Below are positions 25,990 to 36,401 of a DNA stretch of 64,000 nt, in pieces (position 1 is the stretch's first letter; the number at the start of each line of letters is the position of its first letter). The stretch covers positions 372,001-436,000 of the forward strand of contig NZ_CP023860.1 of assembly GCF_003326015.1 (NCBI RefSeq), in the 5' to 3' direction. This DNA is from Candidatus Thioglobus sp. NP1. GTDB lineage: Bacteria > Pseudomonadota > Gammaproteobacteria > PS1 > Pseudothioglobaceae. The notes under the pieces were generated by a model. The model worked only from the letters and a program-made list of their open reading frames with translations. It was not told the DNA's origin and searched no databases. Both the position numbers and the translations under genes were made by a program.

Positions 25990-28704
25990 ATGGCAGACAA
26001 GCCACAAGGCGTATTTATTGATAATGTTGAGTTCCCTTTTGATGACTCAAGTTCAATATTAGCATTTACTGATAAGGCCTTAGGAGATAAGATTATTCCG
26101 ACACTCTGTAATGATGATAATTTGCAGCCATACGGTGCTTGTCGAGTTTGTTCAGTTGAAGTTCAACAGTCCGAAGATGGGCCAAAAAGAACAGTTGCAT
26201 CATGCCATACTCCAATTAGTCCAGGTATGCGTATTTTTACAAATTCTGATAGTGTTAAAAAACTTCGTAAGAACATTGTAGAGTTAGTATTAAGTGATCA
26301 CCCACCTGAGTGTCTTACATGTGAAGTAAACGGCAATTGCCAACTCCAAGATGTAGCAGCTAGTGTTGGTGTTAGGAAAATACGATATGCAAAAGGAGAT
26401 AATCATATCGATCGTGAAAAAGATTTATCACATGCCTATATGCGCATGGACCTTTCTAAATGTATTAACTGCTCAAGATGCGTTCGTGCTTGTGATGAGG
26501 TTCAAGGTCAGTTTACCTTAACTATGACTGGTCGTGGTTTTGAGTCTAGAATTACCACTGATAATGATATGTTATTTGGCGATTCTTCATGTGTTTCATG
26601 TGGAGCTTGTGCTCAAACTTGTCCAACATCTGCAATCTCTGATGTGTTCCAATCCAAATCAGTTGAGGCTGATAAAACTGTTAGAACTACCTGTTCATAC
26701 TGTGGTGTAGGCTGTAACTTGGAGGTAGCGGTAAAGAATGATGAGGTTTTATCAATCCGTGCACCGCAAGATGGTGTAAATGCTGGACATACTTGTTTAA
26801 AAGGTCGCTATGCATTTAAATTCTATAATCATGAAGACAGACTGACTTCTCCACTTATCAGAAAAAATGGCGAGCTTACACCTTGTTCTTGGGATGAAGC
26901 TCTAGACTTTATTAAAGATAAATTTGAATCAATTAAGAAAGATCATGGTCCAGATGCAATTGCTGGTATTTCCTCTGCAAGATGTACAAACGAAGAAAAT
27001 TACATGTTTCAGAAGATGATTAGACAATTAGTTGGAACAAATAATATTGATTGTTGTGCTCGTGTTTGTCATTCTCCTACTGCTTGGGGTATGCAGCAGA
27101 GTTTTGGAACTGGAGCTGGAACTAACTCAACTGCTGATATTCCTTTAGCTGACTTAATGATGGTTATTGGTGCAAATCCAACTTCTGCTCATCCTGTAAC
27201 AGGTGCGAAAATTAAACAGCAAGCTATGTCTGGGGCAACACTTATTGTCATTGATCCAGTTCGAACAGAACTGGCTCGTATGGCTGATCATCACTTGCAA
27301 CTTAAGCCAGGAACTAATGTTGCTGTATTAAATATGTTCCAGTACTTCATCGTTGAGGCCGGACTTGTTGATCATGAGTTTATTAAAGAACGTTGTGAAG
27401 GTGGTGAGGATTTTATAGAACAAATAAAAGAGCTGGATGTTGACGCAATGGCTGAGATAAGTGGCTTAGATAGAGAAGATGTAAAAGCTGCAGCTCTTGC
27501 TTATGGATCCGCAAAAAATGCTATGGAATTTCATGGCTTAGGAGTTACAGAGCATTCTCAAGGAACAAAGACTGTTATGCTGATTTCTAATTTAGCAATG
27601 ATGACAGGAAATCTTGGTCGACCAGGCGTTGGAGTTAATCCACTTCGTGGTCAAAATAATGTTCAAGGTGCAGCAGATATGGGTTGTCAGCCACATCATG
27701 GTCCAGGTTACTTATGGATGGATCAAAAAGAAGTGCAAGATTTTTATGAAGATAAGCTTGGGCTTCCAACACCAACGACACCTGGAAGAAAAATTCCTGA
27801 AATGTTTGACGGTGCTGTCGATGGGACTCTTAAAGCTTTATGGATTTTTGCAGAGGATGTTGTTCAGACAGATCCAAATACACACCATGTTGTCAAGGCA
27901 ATGCAAGGACTTGATCTCCTTGTTGTTCAAGAAATCTTCATGAGTGAAACTGCTAAGATGGCAGATGTAGTTCTCCCAGGAACAACTTTTCTTGAAAAGA
28001 GTGGTACCTTTACGAATACTGAGAGACGAATACAGCAGGTTAATGCTGCAGTAAATCCTCTTCCAGGAACAAAAACAGATGGTCAAATAATTGTTGAGAT
28101 GATGCGTAAATTAGGCCTTGATCAACCTGATTTTGATGCTAAGACTGTTTTGAATGAAATATCTAAAGTAGTATCATTTTTCGAGGGTGTAACGTGGGAA
28201 GGTTTGAGAGCTAGTCCGATGGGATTGCAGTGGCCTGTAAATAAAAAAGGTGAAGATACTCAGATACTTCATATTGGAGAGTTCAAGAGAGGTAAGGGTA
28301 AGTTTCATTATCACGATTGGAAAGAAAGTGAAGAGCTAACTAAACATAAGAACGAATACCCCTTTATTCTTACAACTAGCCGTGAACTGCAACACTATAA
28401 CTGTGCAACTATGACTAGGCGAACATCAAACGTTAAAATATTAACTAAGGATGTCATTATGCTAAATCCTAAGGACGCCAAAGCAAAAGATCTCACCTCT
28501 GGTGATCGAGCAACTTTGAAGTCAGACCGTGGAGAGGTTACTCTCGATGTAGAGGTTACAGATAGAGTTAAAAAAGGTGTAGTTAGGACTACTTTCCATT
28601 TTCCTGAAGTGCTAATTAATGAAGTTACTAGTGGCGTTACAGATGAGGAAACAAAGTGTCCAGAATACAAGATTGTTGCAGTTGATGTATTGAAGGCTTC
28701 TTAG
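25990..28704 (+). CDS. NAD-dependent formate dehydrogenase alpha subunit (molybdopterin)
   Basis: The 904-residue catalytic subunit oxidises formate to CO2 at a bis-MGD molybdenum centre. In order: a 2Fe-2S domain (CRVCSV about 51-56), a His-Cys cluster (HPPECLTCEVNGNC), two 4Fe-4S clusters (CINCSRCVRAC, CVSCGACAQTC), the MopB cluster (CSYCGVGC with HTCLKGR) and the active site CARVCHSPTAWG, where Cys takes the place of selenocysteine. The C-terminal domain has MTRRTSNV. Architecture and length match FdsA-type soluble enzymes. It is last in the operon and convergent with the PEP synthase regulator. Confidence 0.93.
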   Translation: MADKPQGVFIDNVEFPFDDSSSILAFTDKALGDKIIPTLCNDDNLQPYGACRVCSVEVQQSEDGPKRTVASCHTPISPGMRIFTNSDSVKKLRKNIVELVLSDHPPECLTCEVNGNCQLQDVAASVGVRKIRYAKGDNHIDREKDLSHAYMRMDLSKCINCSRCVRACDEVQGQFTLTMTGRGFESRITTDNDMLFGDSSCVSCGACAQTCPTSAISDVFQSKSVEADKTVRTTCSYCGVGCNLEVAVKNDEVLSIRAPQDGVNAGHTCLKGRYAFKFYNHEDRLTSPLIRKNGELTPCSWDEALDFIKDKFESIKKDHGPDAIAGISSARCTNEENYMFQKMIRQLVGTNNIDCCARVCHSPTAWGMQQSFGTGAGTNSTADIPLADLMMVIGANPTSAHPVTGAKIKQQAMSGATLIVIDPVRTELARMADHHLQLKPGTNVAVLNMFQYFIVEAGLVDHEFIKERCEGGEDFIEQIKELDVDAMAEISGLDREDVKAAALAYGSAKNAMEFHGLGVTEHSQGTKTVMLISNLAMMTGNLGRPGVGVNPLRGQNNVQGAADMGCQPHHGPGYLWMDQKEVQDFYEDKLGLPTPTTPGRKIPEMFDGAVDGTLKALWIFAEDVVQTDPNTHHVVKAMQGLDLLVVQEIFMSETAKMADVVLPGTTFLEKSGTFTNTERRIQQVNAAVNPLPGTKTDGQIIVEMMRKLGLDQPDFDAKTVLNEISKVVSFFEGVTWEGLRASPMGLQWPVNKKGEDTQILHIGEFKRGKGKFHYHDWKESEELTKHKNEYPFILTTSRELQHYNCATMTRRTSNVKILTKDVIMLNPKDAKAKDLTSGDRATLKSDRGEVTLDVEVTDRVKKGVVRTTFHFPEVLINEVTSGVTDEETKCPEYKIVAVDVLKAS

Positions 28705-28737
28705 AAGATTTCTCGAAGGCTTTTAGTTTTTCAAAAA

Positions 28738-29550
28738 TTAATATCGTCTTTCTAGCTTACTTTTTTGAAGGATACGTCCTGCAATCTCTTCAATTGAAAT
28801 ATGACTGGTATCAATAAATGCAATATCATTTTGAATAAACATATCTTCAGCTCTTCTGACCTCTTTTCGACATTGATCAATTGATGCATAGTTACTATTT
28901 GATCGACGTTCATCACGTATATTTTGCAGGCGAACTGGATTAATACTTAATCCATAAAGCTTGTGCTTACATTTTTGCAAGATACTCGGAAGTTTAACAG
29001 AACTAAGATCTTCTTCTATCAAGGGATAATTAGCAGCATAAATGCCATACTGAAGAGCTAAGAATAAACATGTTGGTGTTTTTCCAGATCGAGATACTCC
29101 CGTTAGAATAATATCGGCATTCTCATAGTTTTTTGTATTAAGCCCATCATCATTATTTAGTGCAAAATTTATACTATCAATTCTTCCTGAGTAAGTATTT
29201 TTGTTTCCAACTCCATGTGATAATCCCATTTCATGAGAAGATTTAGTAGCAAGAGTATTTTCCAACTTTGAAATAAAAGTTTCAAAGAAATCAAAAATGA
29301 TACCACCACTATTTTCAAGTAATTCTCGATATTCATTTGATACTTGGGTGCTAAAAATCAGAGCTGGTAAACCATCATTTTCAGATGCTTTTTGTATAAG
29401 TTTGGCAGCCTCTTTAGCTTTTTTAAGATTATCAATAAATGCTAGATTGATGCGTTTAAATTCTATTTCAGGGAATTGAGTAAGTAAACTATTTCCCAAT
29501 GCTTCAGCTGTAATACCAGTTCTATCTGAAATAAAGAAAACTGTTCTCAT
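28738..29550 (-). CDS. PEP synthase regulatory protein (bifunctional kinase/pyrophosphorylase)
   Basis: This 270-residue DUF299 protein inactivates PEP synthase by ADP-dependent threonine phosphorylation and reactivates it by Pi-dependent dephosphorylation. Its P-loop is GVSRSGKTPTCLFLALQY (about residues 152-169). The start VFFISDRTGITAEALG and the end IDTSHISIEEIAGRIL are typical of the family. It lies 17 bases downstream of its target gene ppsA and is probably co-transcribed with it. Confidence 0.95.
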   Translation of the reverse strand: MRTVFFISDRTGITAEALGNSLLTQFPEIEFKRINLAFIDNLKKAKEAAKLIQKASENDGLPALIFSTQVSNEYRELLENSGGIIFDFFETFISKLENTLATKSSHEMGLSHGVGNKNTYSGRIDSINFALNNDDGLNTKNYENADIILTGVSRSGKTPTCLFLALQYGIYAANYPLIEEDLSSVKLPSILQKCKHKLYGLSINPVRLQNIRDERRSNSNYASIDQCRKEVRRAEDMFIQNDIAFIDTSHISIEEIAGRILQKSKLERRY

Positions 29551-29567
29551 ATTAATATTTATTATTG

Positions 29568-31931
29568 TTAGAGTTCACCAAGCTTATTCCAAGTCTCAAC
29601 TACTGTATCAGGATTTAATGAAATACTAGAGATTTTTTGTTGAAGTAGCCACTCAGCAAAATCAATATGATCAGAAGGCCCCTGGCCACAAATTCCAATA
29701 TACTTTCCTTGACGATGACATGCATCAATTGCCAAAGTGATCATTGTTTTAACAGCATCATTTCTTTCATCAAAGCCATCTGCAATTAAGCCAGAATCTC
29801 TATCCATTCCAAGTGTAAGCTGAGTAAGATCATTTGAACCAATAGAAAAACCATCAAAATACTCTAAGAAATCATCAGCAATAATTGCATTTGATGGAAG
29901 CTCACACATCATTATAATTCTGAGCCCATCTTTGCCTCTTTCTAATCCATTCTCTTTAAGAATTTCTATAACTTTTGAAGCCTCTTTAGTAGTCCGTACA
30001 AAAGGAATCATGATTTCAACATTATAAAATCCCATTTCATTTCTAACTTTTTTTATTGCTCTACACTCCAGCTCAAAGCATTCTCTAAACTCAGAAGAAA
30101 TATATCGAGATGCCCCTCGAAATCCAATCATGGGATTCTCCTCTACTGGTTCGTAAATATCTCCAGCAAAAAGGTTAGAATACTCATTAGATTTGAAATC
30201 AGACATTCTAATAATAACTGGGGAATGAGAAAAACTAGCGGCAATAGTTGAAATACCTTCAGTTAGTTTTTCGACATAAAAATCAACTGGGGATTTATAG
30301 CAAGAGGTGCGTTTTAAAATATTATCTTTGAGTTCTTTTGGTAAATCATCTAACTCTAGCAATGCTTTAGGATGAATTCCAATAGTATTGTTAATAATAA
30401 ACTCAAGTCTTGCTAGACCAACTCCTGCATTAGGAATACTAGCAAAATCATAAGCTCTTGATGGATTACCAACATTCATCATAATTTTTACAGGTATTTC
30501 AGGTAGAGCACTAACCTCAGAAAATGTATGTTCAAATTCCAAGGCACCATTATAGACAACGCCAGTATCACCTTCAGCACAAGAAGCGGTAACAACATCA
30601 ATACTTTTAAGAGCTTCAGTTGCATTACCCGTTCCTACGATAGCAGGAACACCAAGTTCTCTAGCAATAATCGCAGCATGACATGTTCTACCACCTCGAT
30701 TAGTTATTATCGCCGAAGCTAACTTCATTACTGGCTCCCAATCAGGATCTGTCATATCAGTAACCAGGACATCACCTTTGTTGACAAGACTCATTTCAGA
30801 TAAATCATTAATTATTCTAGTTTTACCAGCACCAATTTTCTGACCTATTGCCCTACCTTCTATAAGAATTTGAGAGGTTTCAGTAAGTTTATAACGCTCA
30901 ATTTGCTGAGAATTTTGTCGACTTTTAACTGTTTCAGGCCTAGCCTGGACAATATAGATTTTTCCATCAGAGCCATCCAGAGCCCACTCTATATCCATTG
31001 CTCGTCCATAATGTTCTTCAATCTTGATAGCATATTGGGCAAGTTCTTCAATTTGGCTATCATTTAGACTAAACTTTAGAGATTCTTCTTTATCTACAGC
31101 GATAGTATTGACTGTAGAATTTGATTTGGAATCTGCATAAACCATTTTTATAGACTTAGAGCCAAGGCTTCTAGATAAGATTGCAGGTTTTTTAGATTTA
31201 AGAGTAGCTTTATGAACATAAAATTCATCAGGATTAACAGAGCCTTGAACAACAGTTTCTCCTAAACCATAGGCAGAAGTAATAAATACTACATCATTAA
31301 AACCAGACTCAGTATCAAGAGTAAACATAACACCACTTGAACCAATATCACTTCTAACCATTTGCTGAATTCCAGCTGAAAGAGAAACCATTTCATGTGC
31401 AAAACCCTGGTGAACCCTATAAGAAATAGCCCTATCATTATATAAAGATGCATATACTTTTTTAATTGAGAATAAGATATCCTCAATACCGCATACATTT
31501 AGATAGGTTTCTTGTTGGCCAGCAAAAGAAGCCTCTGGCAAGTCCTCTGCAGTAGCTGATGAACGAACTGCAAAAGTCGCTGCTGATCCATACTGCTCTG
31601 TTAATAGTTCATAACTAGCAACTATTGAGTTTTGAAGTTCTTCTGGAAAAGGTGCTTCTTCAACCCATTGGCGAATTAGTGCACCGGTATCTGTAAGCTT
31701 TTTAATGTCAGTAATATCAAGTGATAAAAGAAGCGTATTTATTTTGTGCTTGAGTTTTGAATGATTTAAAAAGGATTCAAATGCTTCAGCTGTTGTTGCA
31801 AATCCTCCTGGTACTCTTACACCCTGGGAGCTTAGACCACTAATCATTTCTCCAAGAGAGGCATTTTTGCCACCAACCCTTTCTACATCAGATATGCCAA
31901 CATCTTTAAGCCAAACTACATTTTCATTCAT
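29568..31931 (-). CDS. ppsA: Phosphoenolpyruvate synthase
   Basis: This 787-residue enzyme converts pyruvate, ATP and water to PEP, AMP and Pi for gluconeogenesis. The N-terminal ATP-grasp domain starts [25 protein letters not shown]. The central phospho-histidine loop is [18 protein letters not shown], and the C-terminal PEP barrel ends with [20 protein letters not shown] and the active Cys in [10 protein letters not shown] chose ATG 31931 because AAAAGGA lies 6-12 bases upstream and the protein then begins MNENVVWLK; a TTG 21 bases earlier also keeps the frame. The divergent partner is the tkt operon. Confidence 0.96.
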   Translation of the reverse strand: MNENVVWLKDVGISDVERVGGKNASLGEMISGLSSQGVRVPGGFATTAEAFESFLNHSKLKHKINTLLLSLDITDIKKLTDTGALIRQWVEEAPFPEELQNSIVASYELLTEQYGSAATFAVRSSATAEDLPEASFAGQQETYLNVCGIEDILFSIKKVYASLYNDRAISYRVHQGFAHEMVSLSAGIQQMVRSDIGSSGVMFTLDTESGFNDVVFITSAYGLGETVVQGSVNPDEFYVHKATLKSKKPAILSRSLGSKSIKMVYADSKSNSTVNTIAVDKEESLKFSLNDSQIEELAQYAIKIEEHYGRAMDIEWALDGSDGKIYIVQARPETVKSRQNSQQIERYKLTETSQILIEGRAIGQKIGAGKTRIINDLSEMSLVNKGDVLVTDMTDPDWEPVMKLASAIITNRGGRTCHAAIIARELGVPAIVGTGNATEALKSIDVVTASCAEGDTGVVYNGALEFEHTFSEVSALPEIPVKIMMNVGNPSRAYDFASIPNAGVGLARLEFIINNTIGIHPKALLELDDLPKELKDNILKRTSCYKSPVDFYVEKLTEGISTIAASFSHSPVIIRMSDFKSNEYSNLFAGDIYEPVEENPMIGFRGASRYISSEFRECFELECRAIKKVRNEMGFYNVEIMIPFVRTTKEASKVIEILKENGLERGKDGLRIIMMCELPSNAIIADDFLEYFDGFSIGSNDLTQLTLGMDRDSGLIADGFDERNDAVKTMITLAIDACHRQGKYIGICGQGPSDHIDFAEWLLQQKISSISLNPDTVVETWNKLGEL

Positions 31932-32199
31932 TAAAGTCCTTTTGGATAACAATTAACCTTCATATAGCCACAAAATGTAATAATAAGATTTATTATCAAA
32001 AGTATAATTTTAATACATAAAAAATGTAATGATTTATTGATTATTAATGTTTATATTTTTTTTTATCAAATTAATAATTACAACAAAGTGTATATAAATA
32101 TTTTTGCTCATTTTTGCTTATATAGAAGCCTTTTTCAGAAAAAAGAGGCACTAATAAATGTATAATAACCAGTCCAAAAATAAATTCATAGGTTAACTA
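31932..32199. promoter_or_regulatory. Divergent ppsA / tkt intergenic region
   Basis: The 268-base, very AT-rich gap separates the gluconeogenic ppsA from the tkt-gap-pgk-pyk-fba series. I see a consensus TATAAT at 32161-32166 before tkt without a convincing -35 box, a direct repeat TTTTTGCTCA/TTTTTGCTTA at 32101-32120 and an imperfect hairpin (GCCTTTTTC near 32128, paired with AAAAAGAGGC). Activator-dependent control is plausible, but no binding site can be named. Confidence 0.35.
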
Positions 32200-34188
32200 A
32201 TGGCATCTCAACTGGAATTAGCAAACGCCATCCGTGCTTTAAGTATGGATGCTGTTCAAAAAGCAAACTCTGGGCATCCTGGAGCGCCAATGGGTATGGC
32301 TGATATTGCAGAAGTTTTATGGAATAAGCATTTAAAGTTCAATCCATCTAACGCTAATTGGCCTGATAGGGATCGTTTTGTTCTTTCAAATGGACATGGA
32401 TCAATGCTAATATACTCCCTGTTACATCTTACAGGTTTTGATTTAAGTATTGATGAGCTTAAGAATTTTCGTCAACTTCATTCAAAAACTCCAGGCCATC
32501 CTGAGTATGGCTATGCAGAGGGTGTAGAAACAACTACTGGTCCATTGGGTCAGGGTATTGCAAATGCCGTAGGCATGGCTATTGCAGAGAGAACACTTGC
32601 TGCGACATTTAACAAGCCTGGACATTCTATTGTAGACCACTTCACATACGTATTTATGGGGGATGGTTGCCTTATGGAGGGATTGTCTCACGAGTCATGT
32701 GCTATGGCAGGAACTTTAGGGCTGGGAAAATTAATAGCCTTTTGGGATGACAATGATATTTCAATTGATGGCCATATTGGTGATTGGATGGAGAAGGGAG
32801 TTCCTGGTCGCTTTAAGTCATATAACTGGCATGTAATAACAGATGTTGATGGCCATGATCCTGAGGCAATTAATGCAGCTGTTGTAGAAGCTAAAGCCAT
32901 GAATGATAGACCTACTTTAATTTGCACTCGAACTGTAATTGGTTTTGGTTCCCCAAATTTAGCAGGTTCTCATGATTGTCATGGCGCACCATTGGGAGAT
33001 GATGAGATTGCTAAAACAAGAGAACAATTAGGCTGGAGTTTTGCTCCATTTGAGATTCCTCAGGAAATTTATGATGGCTGGGATCATCATCAAGAGGGGG
33101 CTGAATGCGAGGATAATTGGAATGAAAGATTCACAGCCTATAATGCATCTTATCCTAAGGAAGCCGCTGAATTTAAGCGACGTATGTCTGGAAAATTACC
33201 AGATAATTTTGCTAAAAAAATGGATGAGTATATTCTTAAAACTCAACAAGACATGCCTAATATTGCCTCAAGAAAGGCATCACAAAACGCAATTGAAGCT
33301 ATGGGTCCAATTGTTCCAGAATTATTTGGAGGCTCAGCTGATTTAACAGGTTCAAATTTGACTAATTGGTCAGGCAGTGTTGTGGTTAATGCTAATAACG
33401 CTGATGGTAATTATATTTCCTGGGGAGTTCGAGAGTTTGGTATGGCAGCTATGATGAATGGCATGGTTCTTCATGGTGGATTAAAAGTTTATGGCGCTAC
33501 CTTTCTGATGTTTATGGAGTATATGCGCAATGCGCTTCGAATGTCAGCAATGATGAAGATTGGTACAATTTTTGTATATTCGCATGATTCAATAGGCCTT
33601 GGTGAAGATGGACCTACCCATCAAGCTGTTGAACAAATAGCAACAATGCGAGTAATTCCTAACTTTCAAACTTGGAGAGCCTGTGATGCAATTGAGTCTG
33701 CAGTTTCTTGGAAAGTTGCAATGCAAAGATCAGATGCCCCGACAGCCTTAATTTTCTCTAGACAAAATTTGACTCCTATGGAAAGATCTAATGAGCAAAT
33801 TCTTGACATAGAAAAAGGTGGTTATGTTTTAAAAGATTGTGGGGGTTCTCCAGATATTATTCTCATTGCCTCGGGTTCAGAGGTTTCTCTAGCTGTTGAT
33901 TCTGCAAAAGAAATGACTGACAAAAAAATTCGTGTGGTTTCAATGCCATCTACTAATGCCTTTGATGAACAAGAACAAGATTACAAAGACTCTGTTTTAA
34001 TACCTGGCATTAAGCGCGTTGCAATAGAGGCTGGTGTTGCAGAATCCTGGTACAAGTATGTGGGTATTGATGGAGGCATTGTTGCAATGTCATCTTATGG
34101 TGAGTCTGCTCCTGCAGGCGAGCTTTTTAAGCATTTTGGGTTTACTGTTGAGAATGTAGTAGATACTATAAATAAAGTTTTAGATTAA
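32200..34188 (+). CDS. tkt: Transketolase
   Basis: This 662-residue thiamine diphosphate enzyme exchanges two-carbon units between ketose and aldose phosphates. The N-terminus [27 protein letters not shown], the ThDP motif GDGCLMEG, the catalytic His of [19 protein letters not shown] and the length are all standard. It is the first gene of a close-set series tkt-gap-pgk-pyk-fba, an arrangement often tied to the Calvin cycle or gluconeogenesis in proteobacteria; no RuBisCO gene is present here. Confidence 0.97.
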   Translation: MASQLELANAIRALSMDAVQKANSGHPGAPMGMADIAEVLWNKHLKFNPSNANWPDRDRFVLSNGHGSMLIYSLLHLTGFDLSIDELKNFRQLHSKTPGHPEYGYAEGVETTTGPLGQGIANAVGMAIAERTLAATFNKPGHSIVDHFTYVFMGDGCLMEGLSHESCAMAGTLGLGKLIAFWDDNDISIDGHIGDWMEKGVPGRFKSYNWHVITDVDGHDPEAINAAVVEAKAMNDRPTLICTRTVIGFGSPNLAGSHDCHGAPLGDDEIAKTREQLGWSFAPFEIPQEIYDGWDHHQEGAECEDNWNERFTAYNASYPKEAAEFKRRMSGKLPDNFAKKMDEYILKTQQDMPNIASRKASQNAIEAMGPIVPELFGGSADLTGSNLTNWSGSVVVNANNADGNYISWGVREFGMAAMMNGMVLHGGLKVYGATFLMFMEYMRNALRMSAMMKIGTIFVYSHDSIGLGEDGPTHQAVEQIATMRVIPNFQTWRACDAIESAVSWKVAMQRSDAPTALIFSRQNLTPMERSNEQILDIEKGGYVLKDCGGSPDIILIASGSEVSLAVDSAKEMTDKKIRVVSMPSTNAFDEQEQDYKDSVLIPGIKRVAIEAGVAESWYKYVGIDGGIVAMSSYGESAPAGELFKHFGFTVENVVDTINKVLD

Positions 34189-34207
34189 TTTTTTTTAGGA
34201 GTAAGTA

Positions 34208-35203
34208 ATGACAATTAAAGTTGGTATTAATGGTTTCGGTCGAATTGGAAGAATGGTTTTTCGGGCAATCGATAAAGACTTTGATAACCTTGAGGTAGTA
34301 GGAATTAATGATCTTCTTGATAATGATTACCTAGCGTATATGCTTCGATATGATTCAGTTCATGGTCGTTTTGGTAAGGAAGTAGCTGTAGAAGGAAATA
34401 ATTTTGTTATTGATGGAAAAAAGATTCGACTAACAGCAGAAAGAAACCCTTCTGATTTAAAGTGGGGGGATGTTGGTGCTGATCTAGTAATTGATTGCAC
34501 TGGATTCTTCTTAACTGAGGAGGGCTGTCAAGCACATATCGATGCAGGTGCAAAAAAGGTAATTCAATCAGCGCCATCTAAAGATACTACTCCTATGTTT
34601 GTTTATGGCGTTAATCATGATTCATATGATGGGCAAGCCATAATTTCAGCTGCTTCCTGCACAACAAACTGTCTGGCTCCTATTGCTAAAGTATTAAATG
34701 ATGAGTGGGGAATTAAGCGAGGATTAATGACTACTGTTCATGCAGCAACTGCAACTCAAAAAACTGTCGATAGCCCTTCTATAAAAGATTGGAGAGGTGG
34801 ACGTGGTATTTTAGAGAATATTATTCCTTCTTCAACGGGTGCTGCGAAAGCTGTTGGTAAAGTCTTGCCTGAACTTGATGGTAAATTAACTGGCATGGCT
34901 TTTAGGGTTCCCACTTCAGATGTTTCAGTTGTTGATCTAACTGTTGAACTTAATAAAGACTCTAGCTATGAGGAAATTTGTGCTGCAATGAAAGTAGCAT
35001 CTGAAGTTTCAATGAAGGGAGTTTTAGGTTATACAGACGAAAAAGTTGTTTCTACAGATTTTGTCGGGAGCACATATGCCTCTACTTTTGATGCGGAGGC
35101 TGGAATGTCAATGGACTCAACCTTTGTCAAATTAGTATCATGGTACGATAATGAATATAGTTATACCTGCAACTTATTGCGTTTAGCTGAGCATATTGCC
35201 TAA
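34208..35203 (+). CDS. gap: Glyceraldehyde-3-phosphate dehydrogenase, type I
   Basis: This is a 331-residue tetrameric enzyme. NAD-binding [17 protein letters not shown] opens the protein, and Asp at the end of the second strand (GINDLLD) suggests a preference for NAD over NADP. The catalytic Cys is in [17 protein letters not shown] (about residues 150-166), with the partner His in TVHAATATQ. It starts 19 bases after tkt behind TTAGGAG. Confidence 0.97.
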   Translation: MTIKVGINGFGRIGRMVFRAIDKDFDNLEVVGINDLLDNDYLAYMLRYDSVHGRFGKEVAVEGNNFVIDGKKIRLTAERNPSDLKWGDVGADLVIDCTGFFLTEEGCQAHIDAGAKKVIQSAPSKDTTPMFVYGVNHDSYDGQAIISAASCTTNCLAPIAKVLNDEWGIKRGLMTTVHAATATQKTVDSPSIKDWRGGRGILENIIPSSTGAAKAVGKVLPELDGKLTGMAFRVPTSDVSVVDLTVELNKDSSYEEICAAMKVASEVSMKGVLGYTDEKVVSTDFVGSTYASTFDAEAGMSMDSTFVKLVSWYDNEYSYTCNLLRLAEHIA

Positions 35204-35241
35204 ATATTATATTTTTGAATCAGTTATGAGGTTGAAATTAC

Positions 35242-36399
35242 ATGCTTAAAATGACTGACCTTGATTTAAGTGGAAAGCGAGTTTTAATTCGCCAAGATTT
35301 AAATGTACCCATTAAGAATGGCGAGGTTGGCAGTGATAAGCGAATTATTGCCTCTTTACCATCTATTCTTTTTGCAATTAATGCTGGTGCTAAAGTAATG
35401 ATCACCTCTCATCTTGGCCGACCTAATGCTGGAGAGTTTGATAAAAATTTTTCACTGGAGCCGGTTGCTAATCATCTCTCGGAACTCCTTGGCCAGTCAG
35501 TTAGACTTGAGTCTAATTGGCTAGATGGAGTTGAAATAGAAGCTGGAGAGGTAATTTTATTTGAAAATGTTAGATTTAACGTTGGTGAAAAAGAAAATGA
35601 TGAAACCTTGTCAATGAAGATGGCAGCGTTGTGTGATATTTGTGTTCAAGACGCATTTGGAACAGCTCATCGTGCCCATGCCTCAACCTATGGAGTGGCT
35701 AAGTATGCACCAATAGCTTGTGCCGGACCATTGCTTATTTCTGAGCTTGAAGCATTGGGTCAAGCCTTAGATAATCCAAAAAGACCTTTAGTTGCAATTG
35801 TTGGTGGATCAAAAGTATCAACCAAATTAACTGTATTAGACGCACTTTCTAAAATTGTTGATCAGTTAGTGGTTGGTGGCGGTATTGCAAATACATTTAT
35901 TGCTGCTCAGGGACATGGGGTTGGGCAGTCTTTGTGTGAGCATGACCTTATACCAACGGCTAAAGCCTTAATGGATAAATGTGATATACCCATTCCAAAA
36001 GATGTAGTTTGTGGGAAAGAGTTTTCAGAATTTGCAAATGCTGAAACTAAAAGCTCAACAAATGTTGCTAGCGATGATATGATTTTTGACCTTGGGCCAA
36101 AATCAATAGATGTATTGTGTGAAATTTTGCAAAATGCTGGAACAATTCTTTGGAATGGACCTGTTGGAGTATTTGAATTTAACCAATTTTCTAAAGGTAC
36201 TGAGAGAATTGCAAATTCTATTGCTGAATCAGAAGCATTTTCTATTGCAGGGGGTGGTGATACTATTGCAGCAATAGATAAATTCAAAATTGAAAATAAA
36301 ATATCCTATATTTCAACGGGTGGTGGAGCATTTTTAGAGTTTTTAGAAGGAAAGCAACTTCCTGTTGTTGAAATATTAGATTCAAGAAATGAGGAGTAA
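35242..36399 (+). CDS. pgk: Phosphoglycerate kinase
   Basis: This 385-residue two-domain kinase has the signature [16 protein letters not shown] (about residues 14-29), HLGRPN and the nucleotide-binding [12 protein letters not shown] and [13 protein letters not shown]. The length matches short bacterial PGKs. Its final codons contain the AGGAG that serves the next gene, pyk, so the two are translationally coupled. Confidence 0.97.
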   Translation: MLKMTDLDLSGKRVLIRQDLNVPIKNGEVGSDKRIIASLPSILFAINAGAKVMITSHLGRPNAGEFDKNFSLEPVANHLSELLGQSVRLESNWLDGVEIEAGEVILFENVRFNVGEKENDETLSMKMAALCDICVQDAFGTAHRAHASTYGVAKYAPIACAGPLLISELEALGQALDNPKRPLVAIVGGSKVSTKLTVLDALSKIVDQLVVGGGIANTFIAAQGHGVGQSLCEHDLIPTAKALMDKCDIPIPKDVVCGKEFSEFANAETKSSTNVASDDMIFDLGPKSIDVLCEILQNAGTILWNGPVGVFEFNQFSKGTERIANSIAESEAFSIAGGGDTIAAIDKFKIENKISYISTGGGAFLEFLEGKQLPVVEILDSRNEE

Positions 36400-36401
36400 A
36401 T

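Noticed and set aside
32063-32077. LysR/CbbR-type site TTAT-N7-ATAA before tkt
   Set aside because: In such AT-rich DNA this match is expected by chance, and no cbbR or RuBisCO gene is in the window.
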